NCBI GenBank assembly: GCA_016720425.1
Contig: JADKKQ010000001.1
Location: 248,001 to 312,000, forward strand
Direction of reading: 5' to 3'
DNA from: Betaproteobacteria bacterium
GTDB taxonomy: Bacteria > Pseudomonadota > Gammaproteobacteria > Burkholderiales > Casimicrobiaceae
Length of the DNA: 64,000 nt
In this document: positions 17,544 through 26,388 of the stretch, one piece after another
Layout: every line of letters begins with the position of its first letter
Position numbering within the stretch: position 1 is the first letter of the stretch
The notes under the pieces: model-generated
What the model saw: only the letters and a program-made list of their open reading frames with translations
The model's database searches: none
Told to the model about the DNA's origin: nothing
Position numbers and translations under genes: made by a program

Positions 17544-18401
17544 ATGAGCGAATTCGCGCAGCAGCGCGCAGAGTTTTCGACGGCCATCGAGCGCGAGCTC
17601 GCGACCCGCAACCTCAATTTCCCGACGGTGCTCGATCTCTCGCTGCGCATCAAGCGCGCGGCCGACGACCCCGACTCGACGCTGGAGGACATCGCCAAGC
17701 TGGTCCGCATCGAGCCCGTGCTCTCGGCGCGCGTCATCCAGATGGCGAACTCGGTGATCTTCAACCGTGCCGGCAACTCGGTCACCAACGTGTCGACCGC
17801 GGTGCGCCGGATCGGCATCTCCAACGTGCGCGTGACCGCGCTGATCGTCGCCATGGACCAGCTCGGCCAGGAACACCGGTCGCGGGCGATGCGCGACCTC
17901 GCCCGCGTCGTCTGGGCGCACTCGGTGGACGTGGCGTCGTGGGCGTACGCGCTGGCCCGCCACCTGCGGATCGGCAACCCGGACACGGCGCTGTTCGCCG
18001 GGCTGATGGCCGACATCGGGCAGTTCTTCCTCATCGCCCGGGTCGGCAGCTACCCCGCGATCGCCGCGGACTTCCGGGGCTTCTCGGAACTGGTCGGCTT
18101 CTGGAACGCGGCGCTGCGCCGCGCGATTCTCGAGACCATGGCGCTGCCGGCGGACATCCTCGACGCGCTGGAGTTCGACAATCCCTACGGCGGCAAGTGG
18201 CCGCCGCGGGCGCTGCACGAAGTGCTGTTCGTCGCCGGGCTGGCGGCGGAATCCGACAACCCCCTCGATCCGGAGAAGTCGCAGACCCGGCGCCGGCGGG
18301 TCGACGCCGCGCGGCTCGAGCTCGATGCGCCGCGGTTCGACGACCTGCTCGCCGCCGCCCGGCAGGAGCGCCAGGAGCTGCTGGGTGCCGTGACCGGCTG
18401 A
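17544..18401 (+). CDS. HDOD domain protein (signal transduction)
   Basis: This 285-aa protein has an HDOD domain over most of its length: PTVLDLSLRIKRAADDP, then LVRIEPVLSARVIQMANS, AVRRIGISNVRVTAL and the degenerate HD-like ALFAGLMADIG. HDOD proteins lack intact phosphohydrolase residues and act in signalling or stress control, often with nucleotide second messengers. No receiver or GGDEF domain is attached. ATG 17544 has AAGG upstream. It converges with the CoA-transferase gene, 20 nt apart. Confidence 0.85.
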   Translation: MSEFAQQRAEFSTAIERELATRNLNFPTVLDLSLRIKRAADDPDSTLEDIAKLVRIEPVLSARVIQMANSVIFNRAGNSVTNVSTAVRRIGISNVRVTALIVAMDQLGQEHRSRAMRDLARVVWAHSVDVASWAYALARHLRIGNPDTALFAGLMADIGQFFLIARVGSYPAIAADFRGFSELVGFWNAALRRAILETMALPADILDALEFDNPYGGKWPPRALHEVLFVAGLAAESDNPLDPEKSQTRRRRVDAARLELDAPRFDDLLAAARQERQELLGAVTG

Positions 18402-18421
18402 GAGGCTGAGCCCTCCGTCGC

Positions 18422-20440
18422 TCAGGCGCCGCGATGGCCGACGTCGGCGAGGTGCAGATGGGCCTCCTCGGCCGAGTCGTAGATGTGCGGGGTCAGGCCG
18501 CGCTGCGTCAGCGCGTCGCCGATCCGCATGCGCACGAAGTTCGAGGTGGCGTAGCGGGTGACTCCCCAGTAGAACCGGTCGACCAATCCCTTGACCATGT
18601 CGGTCCAGGGATCGATCAGCTCCGGGGCGATCACGAAATTGTCGTAGTTGACGATGGCGTAGACGCGGCGCCCGATCGGCGCCAGCAGGCGCTCGATCTC
18701 GCGGCGCACGTCGTCGATGTCCTGCCGGCTGCGGATCGACAGCCGCTCGAAGTTGATGAAGAACACGTTCTGCTCGGCGTCGTAGGCGAAGCGCCGCGGC
18801 AGCGGAATCTGCAGCAGCCGCTCGCGCAGCCCCATCGGGTGGTCGCGGAAGATCGCCGCGTCCATCAACCGCGGCGTGCCGTTGATGACCGGCCGGAATT
18901 CCATCTGCGCGAGGATGTCGCGCTCGAGGTCGACGCCGGGCGCGATCTCGATCAGCTCCAGTCCTTCGGCGCACAGTTGGAACACGCAGCGCTCGGTGAC
19001 GTAGAGCGCCGGCTGACGCCGCTTCCACGCCTGCGCGCCGGAATAGGTCCGGTGCTCGACCTCGCGGACGAACTTCTTCGCGGTGCCTTCCTCGAGGATC
19101 TCCAGGCGGCCGTCGCGGGCCGTGACGTTGAGCCGGCCCGCGGTGAAGGTGCCGACGAAGACCACCGCCTTGGCCGCCTGGCTGATGTTGATGAAGCCGC
19201 CGGCACCGGCCAGCCGCGGCCCGAACTTGGACACGTTGAGGTTGCCTTCGCGGTCGGCCTGCGCCAGGCCGAGGAAGGCGAGATCGAGTCCGCCGCCGTC
19301 GTAGAAGTCGAACTGGTAGGGCTGATCGACGATCGCCTCGGTGTTGGTCGCGGCACCGAAGTTGAGGCCTCCCGCCGGGATGCCGCCGACGACGCCGGGC
19401 TCGGCGGTCATCGTCAAGAGGTCGATGATCTTCTCCTCGGCGGCGACGCTCGAGACGCCTTCGGGCATCCCGATGCCCAGGTTGACGATGCTGTTGGGCT
19501 TGAGCTCCAGTGCCGCGCGCCGGGCGATGATCTTGCGCTCGGACATCTCCATCGGCGCGATCGTCGACGCGGGGACGCGGATCTCGCCGGCGAATGCCGC
19601 GCTGTAGGGCACCGCGAACGTCTGCATGTGGTACTCGGGCCTCTCGGCGACGACCACGCAGTCGACCAGGATGCCCGGGATCTTCACCTGCCGCGGATTG
19701 AGCGTGTGCCGGTCGGCGACGCGCTCGACCTGGGCGATGACGATGCCGCCGGAGTTGTGCGCCGCCATCGCGATCGCGAGGCCTTCGAGCGTCAGCGCCT
19801 CGCGCTCCATGGTGATGTTGCCGTCGGGGTCGGCGGTGGTGCCGCGGATGATGCCGACGTGGATCGGGAAGGCCTTGTAGAACAGGTACTCCTCGCCGTC
19901 GAGCGGCATCAGCGTGACCAGGTCCTCGGTGGTCGCGCTGTTGATCTTGCCGCCGCCGAAGCGCGGATCGACGAAGGTGCCGAGGCCGATGCGCGACAGG
20001 TGCCCCGGCTTGCCGGCGGCGATGTCGCGGAACAGGTGGGCGATCACGCCCTGGGGCAGGTTGTAGGCCTCGCACTGGTTGGCGACCGCCAGCGCCTGCA
20101 GCTTCGGCACGAGGCCCCAGTGGCCGCCGACGACGCGCTTCACGAGCCCCTTGTAGCCGAGGTGGTTGAGGCCGCGCTCCTTGCCGTCGCCCTGCCCGGC
20201 CGCATACACCAGCGTGAGGTCGCGCGGCGAGCCGAGACCCGAGGGGTCGTCCTTCGCCGTCGCGAGGAAGCGCTCCTCCAGGGCGACGGCGATGTTCTCG
20301 GCGAAACCGATGCCGACGAAGCCGGTGGAAGCCAGCGTGTCGCCGTCGCGGATCAGCGCGACGGCATCGCGGGCGCTGACGATCTTGCCGTGCTCGAAGC
20401 TGTGCAGCGCCGCGAGCCGCGCCTGCCGTTCCTGGTCCAT
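18422..20440 (-). CDS. Family I CoA-transferase (acetate/3-ketoacid or propionate type) with C-terminal extension
   Basis: This enzyme moves CoA between acyl groups. Both halves of a fused alpha-beta family I CoA-transferase are present: the alpha part (GFVGIGFAENI) and the beta part with catalytic Glu327 in NLGIGMPEGVSS, near the position of Glu333 in E. coli YdiF. At 672 aa it is about 140 residues longer than YdiF/Pct. The extra C-terminus (from about EQNVFFINFERLSIRSRQDI) resembles a STAS-like alpha/beta domain and is not needed for catalysis in known relatives. ATG 20440 has GGGGAG upstream. Confidence 0.85.
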   Translation of the reverse strand: MDQERQARLAALHSFEHGKIVSARDAVALIRDGDTLASTGFVGIGFAENIAVALEERFLATAKDDPSGLGSPRDLTLVYAAGQGDGKERGLNHLGYKGLVKRVVGGHWGLVPKLQALAVANQCEAYNLPQGVIAHLFRDIAAGKPGHLSRIGLGTFVDPRFGGGKINSATTEDLVTLMPLDGEEYLFYKAFPIHVGIIRGTTADPDGNITMEREALTLEGLAIAMAAHNSGGIVIAQVERVADRHTLNPRQVKIPGILVDCVVVAERPEYHMQTFAVPYSAAFAGEIRVPASTIAPMEMSERKIIARRAALELKPNSIVNLGIGMPEGVSSVAAEEKIIDLLTMTAEPGVVGGIPAGGLNFGAATNTEAIVDQPYQFDFYDGGGLDLAFLGLAQADREGNLNVSKFGPRLAGAGGFINISQAAKAVVFVGTFTAGRLNVTARDGRLEILEEGTAKKFVREVEHRTYSGAQAWKRRQPALYVTERCVFQLCAEGLELIEIAPGVDLERDILAQMEFRPVINGTPRLMDAAIFRDHPMGLRERLLQIPLPRRFAYDAEQNVFFINFERLSIRSRQDIDDVRREIERLLAPIGRRVYAIVNYDNFVIAPELIDPWTDMVKGLVDRFYWGVTRYATSNFVRMRIGDALTQRGLTPHIYDSAEEAHLHLADVGHRGA

Positions 20441-20739
20441 GCGCACCGTCTCCCCGTGTTCGTCCCTGCGACCGAAGGGGGCTATGGTAATTCGCGCGGC
20501 GGGTTTGCGCGATGGCCCGGTGCCGGGCGGCGGCGAGCAGCCGTCGCGGCGACGTCGGGCCGGGATCGACGCCGGGCCCAGGTCGACGTCCCCGCGGCCG
20601 GTGCCGGCCGCGCGTGCTATCTTTGTGTGCTGCCGCCGCGGCTGCGTTGGGACGATGCCGGATCGTCGGTTCATCTGCCTGCAATGCCGGCCCGAGCATA
20701 ATCACGGATTCGCGACTGTCCGACGGGCTGCCCGCCACG

Positions 20740-21537
20740 ATGATTCCGCGCTGGATCACGATCGCCTATCTCGCCTACCTCGCCGCGCCGATCGTCCTGC
20801 TGTTCGTCGGCTCGTTCGGCGATCTCTGGCTCAACACGCTGCTGCCGACCGGTGCGACGGTCCGGTGGTACGCCGAAGTCGCCGCCGATCCGAGCTTCCG
20901 GCGCGCCTTCTCGGCGAGCCTGTTCGTCGCGGTGATGACCTGCGCCGCCTGCGTCGCGATCGGCCTGCCGCTCGGCTACGCGGTGTTTCGCGCCCGCAGC
21001 GCCCGCGTCCGCGCGCTCGCGCGGATGCTCTACCAGCTCCCCGTCGCGCTGCCGCCGCTGGTGCTGGCGTTCGGCTTCATCCTGGTGTTCTCGTCCGATG
21101 CGCTGCCCTGGCTCGGCAGCGTCTGGCTGCTGATCGCCGGGCACATCGTCCTCGGACTGCCGTACTTCCTGCAGACGGTCGTCTCCGACATGCAGCGCCT
21201 GGGCCTGCGCACGCTCGAGGACGCGGCCGAATCGCTGGGCAGCAGCGGGTTGCAGCGCTTCCTGCACGTCGTGCTCCCCGCGTTGCGCCACTCGGTGCTG
21301 TCGGGGCTCATCGTCGTCGCCGCGCTGTCGATCGGCGAGTTCCAGTTCTCCAACCTGGTCTCGGGCTTTCTCAACCGGACCTATCCGGTGGTGCTGCTGC
21401 AGGCGTTCTACGGCGCGACCGGATTCGCCTGCGCCGCCACGGTGATCCTGCTCGCGCTGGCGCTGACGGCGTCGGTCACCGGCGCGCTCTCGGCGCGCGG
21501 AACGGCGCGCTTCGCCACCGCGCGGGCCGGCCGATGA
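20740..21537 (+). CDS. ABC transporter permease (spermidine/putrescine/Fe3+ type)
   Basis: First permease (265 aa) of a second importer. It has six hydrophobic helices and an EAA loop LEDAAESLGSSGLQRFLHVVLP, split here as LEDAAESLGSS and LQRFLHVVLP. It resembles PotC/PotI-like or FbpB-half permeases. Start ATG 20740 gives a hydrophobic N-terminus (MIPRWITIAYLAYL); the open frame extends upstream without homology. An extended -10-like TGCTATCTT occurs about 120 nt upstream in the 299-nt gap. It overlaps the ATPase gene by 4 nt. Confidence 0.83.
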   Translation: MIPRWITIAYLAYLAAPIVLLFVGSFGDLWLNTLLPTGATVRWYAEVAADPSFRRAFSASLFVAVMTCAACVAIGLPLGYAVFRARSARVRALARMLYQLPVALPPLVLAFGFILVFSSDALPWLGSVWLLIAGHIVLGLPYFLQTVVSDMQRLGLRTLEDAAESLGSSGLQRFLHVVLPALRHSVLSGLIVVAALSIGEFQFSNLVSGFLNRTYPVVLLQAFYGATGFACAATVILLALALTASVTGALSARGTARFATARAGR

Positions 21538-22574
21538 ACGGCCCTCCGGCGGTCCGGCTGCAGGACGTGAGCTTCCGCTATCCCGGGGGCGCCGCGGGAG
21601 TGTTCGACATCGGACTCGAGATCGCGCCCGGCGAACTCGTCGTCTGCATCGGGCCGTCGGGCTGCGGCAAGACGACGCTGCTGCGGCTGATCGCGGGGTT
21701 CCTGCGCGTCGACGCCGGACGGGTCGAGCTCGGCGGCCGGGACGTGACGGCGGCGACGGTGCGCTCGCGCGAGTGCGGCGTCGTGTTCCAGTCGTACGCG
21801 CTCTTCCCGCACATGAGCGTGCGCGCGAACGTCGCCTACCCGCTGCGGGTGCGCAAGGTCGAAGTGGGCGCGCGCGAGCGGCGTGCGGAGGCGATGCTGG
21901 AGCTGGTCGACCTCGCCGGTTTCGGCGACCGGCTGCCGGGCGAGCTCTCCGGGGGCCAGCAGCAGCGCGTCGCGCTCGCCCGCGCGCTGGTGTTCGAGCC
22001 GCGTGCGCTGCTGCTCGACGAGCCGCTGTCGGCGCTCGACGCGGCGACCCGCCTCACGATGCGCGACGAGATCCGGCGCATCCAGAAGCGGCAGAACATC
22101 GCCTCGCTGCTCATCACCCACGACCAGGACGAGGCGCTGTCGCTCGCCGACCGCGTCGCCGTGCTGCGCGACGGGCGCCTGGTGCAGGTCGCCACGCCGC
22201 AGGAGATCTACGACCATCCGGCGGACGCCTTCGTCGCGAACTTCGTCGGCCGCGCCAACCTGATCGACGGCGAGGTCGTCGCCGGGGACGCCGTCGATAC
22301 GCCGATCGGGCGCCTCGCGGTGCCGGCGCGGTCGCAGCCGCCGGGAACGCGCGTTCGGCTGCTGGTGCGCCCGGAGCGCATCCTGCCGCAGCCGGCGGCG
22401 GGCGGGGAGAACGTCTTCGCGGCAGCGGTCGTGCACGACCGCTTTTTCGGCGCCAACCGCGAGATCGAGCTCGCGGTCGGGCGCGGCAGCCTGAAAGTCG
22501 AAACCACCGTGCGTGGCGAAATCACGCACGTCCACGTGCCGCGTGACGCGGTGCAGTTCCTGTCCCCCCCCTGA
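21534..22574 (+). CDS. ABC transporter ATP-binding protein (PotA/FbpC type)
   Basis: ATPase subunit, 346 aa. Walker A is GPSGCGKTT, Q-loop VVFQSYALFPHMSV, signature LSGGQQQRVALARA, Walker B LLLDEPLSALDAAT, switch His in LLITHDQDEAL. A C-terminal TOBE domain (VRLLVRPERILPQP) follows. The ATGA overlap with the permease gene and 11-nt gap to the binding protein indicate one operon. TOBE-type ATPases of this group energise polyamine, ferric iron, thiamine or 2-aminoethylphosphonate import, so the substrate cannot be named. Confidence 0.87.
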   Translation: MNGPPAVRLQDVSFRYPGGAAGVFDIGLEIAPGELVVCIGPSGCGKTTLLRLIAGFLRVDAGRVELGGRDVTAATVRSRECGVVFQSYALFPHMSVRANVAYPLRVRKVEVGARERRAEAMLELVDLAGFGDRLPGELSGGQQQRVALARALVFEPRALLLDEPLSALDAATRLTMRDEIRRIQKRQNIASLLITHDQDEALSLADRVAVLRDGRLVQVATPQEIYDHPADAFVANFVGRANLIDGEVVAGDAVDTPIGRLAVPARSQPPGTRVRLLVRPERILPQPAAGGENVFAAAVVHDRFFGANREIELAVGRGSLKVETTVRGEITHVHVPRDAVQFLSPP

Positions 22575-22585
22575 AGGAGATGACG

Positions 22586-23662
22586 ATGCAAGCCAAACGA
22601 TGGCTGTTGGCCGCCACGACGGCGTTGTTCGCCGCCGGTGTCGGCGCGCAGACGGTACTGGACTCGGCGGAACTCTACGCCGGCGAGAAGGCGCTCTACG
22701 AGGCGGCGAAAAAGGAAGGCATGGTCGTCAGCTTCGACACCGGGCCCACCTGGGCCAACTGGGCGGCGCAGTTCGCGGCGTTCAAGAAGCGCTATCCCGA
22801 GGTGGAGATCGTCTACAACGATCTCGGCTCGGCCGCGACCGTGGTCGCGCTCGAGAAGGCGAGGAACCGGCCGCAGGCGGACACGGCGTACTACTTCGCG
22901 GCGTCGGCGGTGGACGCGGTCGCGAAGAACCTGGTCGCGCCGTTCAAGCCGGTCAATTTCGACAAGCTGCCCGCGGTGTTCCGCGAGGCCGACGGCCGCT
23001 GGTTCACGATCCACTCGCTGACCGTCGCCTTCGTCGTCAACACCAAGCTGGTGAAGAACGTGCCGCAGTCGTGGGCTGACCTGACGAAGCCCGAGTACCG
23101 GAACTCGATCGTCTATCTCGACCCGCGCTCGACCGGCGTGGGGCAGGTGCTGACCTTCGCCGCCAACTTCGGTGCCGGCGGGGACATGAACAACGTCCAG
23201 CCCGGCCTCGACTACCTGGGCAAGCTGCACAAGTCCGGCAACGTGCTGCGCGTGCTGGGCACGACGCCGTACGCGCAGTTCGTCAAGGGCGAGATCCCGA
23301 TCTGGATTTCCTATGAGAACGACGGCCTCAAGGCCAAGCACACCGACGGGCTCGGCGACGCCGTCGCCGTGGTGATCCCGAAAGAGGCCTCCGCCGCGGC
23401 GCCCTACGGCATCAGCCTGGTCGAGAAGGGCCCGAACCCGAACGCCGGCAAGCTGTGGCTCAATTTCATCATGACCGACTTCGGCCAGGGCATCTTCGCG
23501 CAGGGCTTCGTGCGGCCATCGGTGCCGGGCGTGAAGTTGCCCGACAGCGTCGCCGACAAGCTGCCGGCAGCGCCGCAGGTGCGGCCGCTCGACGTGCGCG
23601 CGGCTGCGGCGAAGAAGGCCGAGATCGACAAGGGCTGGGTCGCCGCCACCGAGGCGAAATAG
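22586..23662 (+). CDS. ABC transporter periplasmic binding protein, family 1
   Basis: Secreted binding protein of 358 aa. The signal peptide is MQAKRWLLAATTALFAAGVG followed by AQ. The mature part begins with an ALYEAAKKEGMVVSFDTGP-type segment as in FbpA/PotD-like proteins. ATG 22586 is preferred over ATG 22580 because AAGGAG (22574-22579) then has a 6-nt spacer. No Fe-binding tyrosine pair is evident, so ferric iron is less likely than a small organic ligand; this is an inference. Confidence 0.83.
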   Translation: MQAKRWLLAATTALFAAGVGAQTVLDSAELYAGEKALYEAAKKEGMVVSFDTGPTWANWAAQFAAFKKRYPEVEIVYNDLGSAATVVALEKARNRPQADTAYYFAASAVDAVAKNLVAPFKPVNFDKLPAVFREADGRWFTIHSLTVAFVVNTKLVKNVPQSWADLTKPEYRNSIVYLDPRSTGVGQVLTFAANFGAGGDMNNVQPGLDYLGKLHKSGNVLRVLGTTPYAQFVKGEIPIWISYENDGLKAKHTDGLGDAVAVVIPKEASAAAPYGISLVEKGPNPNAGKLWLNFIMTDFGQGIFAQGFVRPSVPGVKLPDSVADKLPAAPQVRPLDVRAAAAKKAEIDKGWVAATEAK

Positions 23663-23687
23663 CCCGGCGCTGCGTCGCCACGCCAAC

Positions 23688-24506
23688 ATGCGTCTGCGCA
23701 GGGAGTTGCTGCTCGCCGCCCCGGCGGCGCTCCTGCTCGCGGGCTTCTTCCTGCTGCCGGTCGCCGCGGTCGCCGTCGATGCGCTGCGCGAGGGCACACT
23801 GGCGTTCACCCGCGTGTTCGCGCTGCCGGCGTTCTGGCCGTCGCTCGCCGGCAGCCTGCTGCTGACGCTCGTGGCGGCCAGCGTGTCGACGCTGATCGGC
23901 GTCGCGGTCGCGCTGCACCTGTCGCGACTGCCGGAGCGGCAGCGCACGCTGCTGTCCTTCGTCATCGCGCTGCCGCTCACCTTCTCCGGCCTGATCGTCG
24001 CCTACGGCTTCATCCTCGGCTACGGCCGGGCCGGGTTCGTCACCCAGCTCCTCGGGCTTGCGGGCTTCGACGCCGCGGTCATCGGCAAGGCGCTGTTCAC
24101 CCCGGTGGGCCTCGCGTTCGCGTCGTCGTACTACCTGATCCCGCGCGTGGTGATGGGCATCCTGCCGGTGCTGGTCAACTTCGACCGCGCGCAGATGGCC
24201 GCGGCCGAGTCGCTGGGCGCAACCCCGTCGCAGGCGTTCCGGCAGGTGATGCTGCCGCAGGTCGCGGCGCCCGTCGGCGCGGCGTTCTGCCTGGTGGCTG
24301 CCGTCGTGTTCGGTGCCTATGGCACGGCGCTGGCGCTGGTCGGCACGCAGCTGCACATCCTGCCGCTGCAGCTCTACAGCCTGATCTCGGAGACCGGGAC
24401 CGACTTTCCGGCGGCCGCGGCGCTGGCGCTGCTGATCGCCGCCGTGTGTTCGACGATCATGACCACCGGAGAGTGGTTCGGGAGCCGGCATGAGCGCCAC
24501 CTTTAG
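23688..24506 (+). CDS. ABC transporter permease (second subunit of the 20.7-24.5 kb importer)
   Basis: Second permease, 272 aa, six helices. The EAA loop reads AAAESLGATPSQAFRQVMLP. The split placement of the two permeases on either side of the ATPase and binding-protein genes is unusual. Its 3' end overlaps the next gene by 17 nt, so that gene is probably translated from the same message. Confidence 0.82.
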   Translation: MRLRRELLLAAPAALLLAGFFLLPVAAVAVDALREGTLAFTRVFALPAFWPSLAGSLLLTLVAASVSTLIGVAVALHLSRLPERQRTLLSFVIALPLTFSGLIVAYGFILGYGRAGFVTQLLGLAGFDAAVIGKALFTPVGLAFASSYYLIPRVVMGILPVLVNFDRAQMAAAESLGATPSQAFRQVMLPQVAAPVGAAFCLVAAVVFGAYGTALALVGTQLHILPLQLYSLISETGTDFPAAAALALLIAAVCSTIMTTGEWFGSRHERHL

Positions 24507-25119
24507 GCTGGATCGCGCGGCGGGCGTGCTCGGCGACGAACGCGGGCGCCGGTTCGACCCGCGGCAACGGTGCTGGGTCGCCGGTTCACCGCAGATGGCC
24601 GGCGAAGCGGTCGACGCCGTCGCTGCGGTCCTCTGGCTGCAGCGCGAGAGCGGCGCGCCGATCCGCATCCCCGTCGGCGTGATCGGGCCTCGCGAAGCGA
24701 CGCCGCCGCAGCTGGCGGCTGCCGAAGAGGTCGGTCGCGGCCTCGCCCGCATGGGCTTCTCCGTCGTCTGCGGTGGGCGTCACGGCGTGATGGAAGCCGT
24801 GTGCCGGGGCGCGTCGGGCAGCGGCGGCGTGACCATCGGCATCCTTCCCGACGCCGATCCGGGGTTCGCCAATCCCCACGTCGGCGTCGTCATCGCCACC
24901 GGCATCGGCGAGGCGCGCAACGCGCTGATCGCGCGGGCGTCGCTCTGCCTGGTCGCCATCGGCGACAGCTTCGGAACCCTGTCGGAAGTCGCGTTCGGCC
25001 GGCAATTCGGCAAGCTGGTGATCGGCCTGGAGGGGGCCGCGCGGGTCGATGGCGTCGTGCACGTGGCCGGCGCCAGCGCCGCACTCGAGGCGGTCGCCCG
25101 CTTTGCGCTGGCGGCCTGA
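24490..25119 (+). CDS. LOG-like Rossmann protein (TIGR00725/SLOG superfamily)
   Basis: This 209-aa nucleotide-binding-fold protein resembles the TIGR00725/LOG group. It has VGVIGPREATPPQ, GFSVVCGGRHGVMEAVCRGA and the later glycine-rich GDSFGTLSEVAFGRQFGK, equivalent to the PGGxGTxxE motif of LOG phosphoribohydrolases but with GDSFGT in place of PGGxGT. Enzyme activity is therefore uncertain. It starts inside the preceding permease gene, so a metabolic link to the imported compound is possible. A hairpin at 25129-25145 (GCCGAC/GTCGGC) follows the stop without a U-run. Confidence 0.72.
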   Translation: MSATFRLDRAAGVLGDERGRRFDPRQRCWVAGSPQMAGEAVDAVAAVLWLQRESGAPIRIPVGVIGPREATPPQLAAAEEVGRGLARMGFSVVCGGRHGVMEAVCRGASGSGGVTIGILPDADPGFANPHVGVVIATGIGEARNALIARASLCLVAIGDSFGTLSEVAFGRQFGKLVIGLEGAARVDGVVHVAGASAALEAVARFALAA

Positions 25120-25410
25120 TCGCCCCTCGCCGACCGACTGTCGGCCTCGTCTGCAGGCACGCGCCGGGGCGCGGCGCGAGCTGCGCCGGTATCGCCCTCG
25201 GTGTCGGGTTCCCTTACATTGCGCTTGATGCGTTGTCACGACTCCGACATAACCGCTTGAATCGATGGCAACGTTCCTGCGTGGCACGCTTGCTGCTTCG
25301 CATCATGTCGATGGCGCTCGGGATTCGGGATGAGGGGCTCTCCTCCATTGAGCGAGCACAGGTGTTTTCTGCGCGGCTGAATTCCAGGCGCCAGTGGACG
25401 GGGCGGCAGG

Positions 25411-25605
25411 ATGTTCGACGAATCACCAACGACGCAATTGCGGCAAAGTCGAGAGGCAAATGCACAGATCTCGCTCGACGGCACCGCGCCCAGGCACGAA
25501 CCGTTGACTGCTGCGCGCGGCATTCTGCTGGGCGCGTGCGTTGGAGGCGTGGTCTTTATCTTGTTCATCGTGGCGTTGCGAGCCTTTTGGCGCTACCTCG
25601 GCTGA
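25411..25605 (+). CDS. Possible small single-pass membrane protein
   Basis: This 64-codon frame encodes a polar N-terminus followed by one transmembrane segment (ILLGACVGGVVFILFIVALR) and a short basic-aromatic tail FWRYLG. A purine-rich GGGGCGGCAGG lies just before the ATG, though too close for an ideal ribosome site. The surrounding 25.2-25.6 kb is visibly less GC-rich than its neighbours. No family is recognised; the membrane segment is the main support. Confidence 0.4.
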   Translation: MFDESPTTQLRQSREANAQISLDGTAPRHEPLTAARGILLGACVGGVVFILFIVALRAFWRYLG

Positions 25606-26127
25606 CCGCCCCGCGTCGGTGAGATGCGGGTCTCGACCGCGCGCTTGGCGGTGAGTGTCGTCGTCGCGTTTTCGGCGCCGGGCCCGACCGCTACCACCGA
25701 CGTCATAGCCCCGCACGCCGTTTGGCGTAGCCGGATTACGCCCGACGCCGGATTCCCTTCGTCCCGCCGATGGCCGACAGTTCGTAGCGCATGCAGGCCG
25801 CGTGCGATTGCGAAAGGGCGTTCGATGCTGTCGGTTCGACGTCTCCCGCGTGTCCCCACCCGGTGCGCGCCTCGCAGTGTTCGATTTCCTCCACGCGCCG
25901 GCGGTGGTGAAGCGCCTCGTCTCCTGCGCCGGCGTGTCTTTTCTTCTCGCCTTGCGCGGCGCTGTGGCGCCCCGGCATGGCAACTGAACGACGAAGCTCC
26001 CCGGCCGACCGCCCGGTCAGCGGCCGGGGGCAGCGGCAACCGCGCGTCGACGGCGCGCCGGCTGGGCCGGGCAGCGTGACCTTCGAGGCGCCCGCAAGGC
26101 CGCCTCGCAACCTCAGGAGCACCCAAG
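25606..26127. other. Gene-poor stretch, no supported gene
   Basis: Several overlapping frames are open on both strands, but none shows family motifs, a membrane pattern or a consistent ribosome site. GC-rich inverted repeats occur (for example around 26010-26030). It may contain decayed coding sequence; nothing can be named. Confidence 0.4.
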
Positions 26128-26388
26128 ATGAGCGCCTACGAGAATCAGTCGAACGCCCCAAGCAGCAGCAAGATGATCGGCACCGTCAGTGCCATATGCG
26201 GCTTCCTCATCGCCGGGGCCGTCTGGATGTACGCGGACGAGCGCACCGCGCAGACGATCGCCGGTGGCATCGCCAGCGCCGGCATGGTGCCGGTGGCCGA
26301 AGCGACGGTCGATCCGTCGCTGCCGAAGGCTTCGGACGTCGCGCTGCCCGCGGTCGACGACGACGCGGGTTCGCCGCCGTCGATCTAG
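26128..26388 (+). CDS. Small membrane-anchored protein of unknown function
   Basis: The 86-aa product has a polar N-terminus, one hydrophobic segment (SAICGFLIAGAVWMYA) and an acidic Pro/Asp-rich tail ending DDDAGSPPSI. AGGAG lies 7 nt before the ATG. Its stop overlaps the end of the oppositely transcribed response regulator gene by 4 nt. No family recognised. Confidence 0.55.
   Translation: MSAYENQSNAPSSSKMIGTVSAICGFLIAGAVWMYADERTAQTIAGGIASAGMVPVAEATVDPSLPKASDVALPAVDDDAGSPPSI

Noticed and set aside
18434..20701. Long plus-strand frame opposite the CoA-transferase
   Set aside because: Sense strand has clear catalytic motifs; the opposite frame has none.
25624..26079. 151-codon frame, plus strand
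   Set aside because: Arg/Pro-rich with no ribosome site or domain; likewise its antisense partners.
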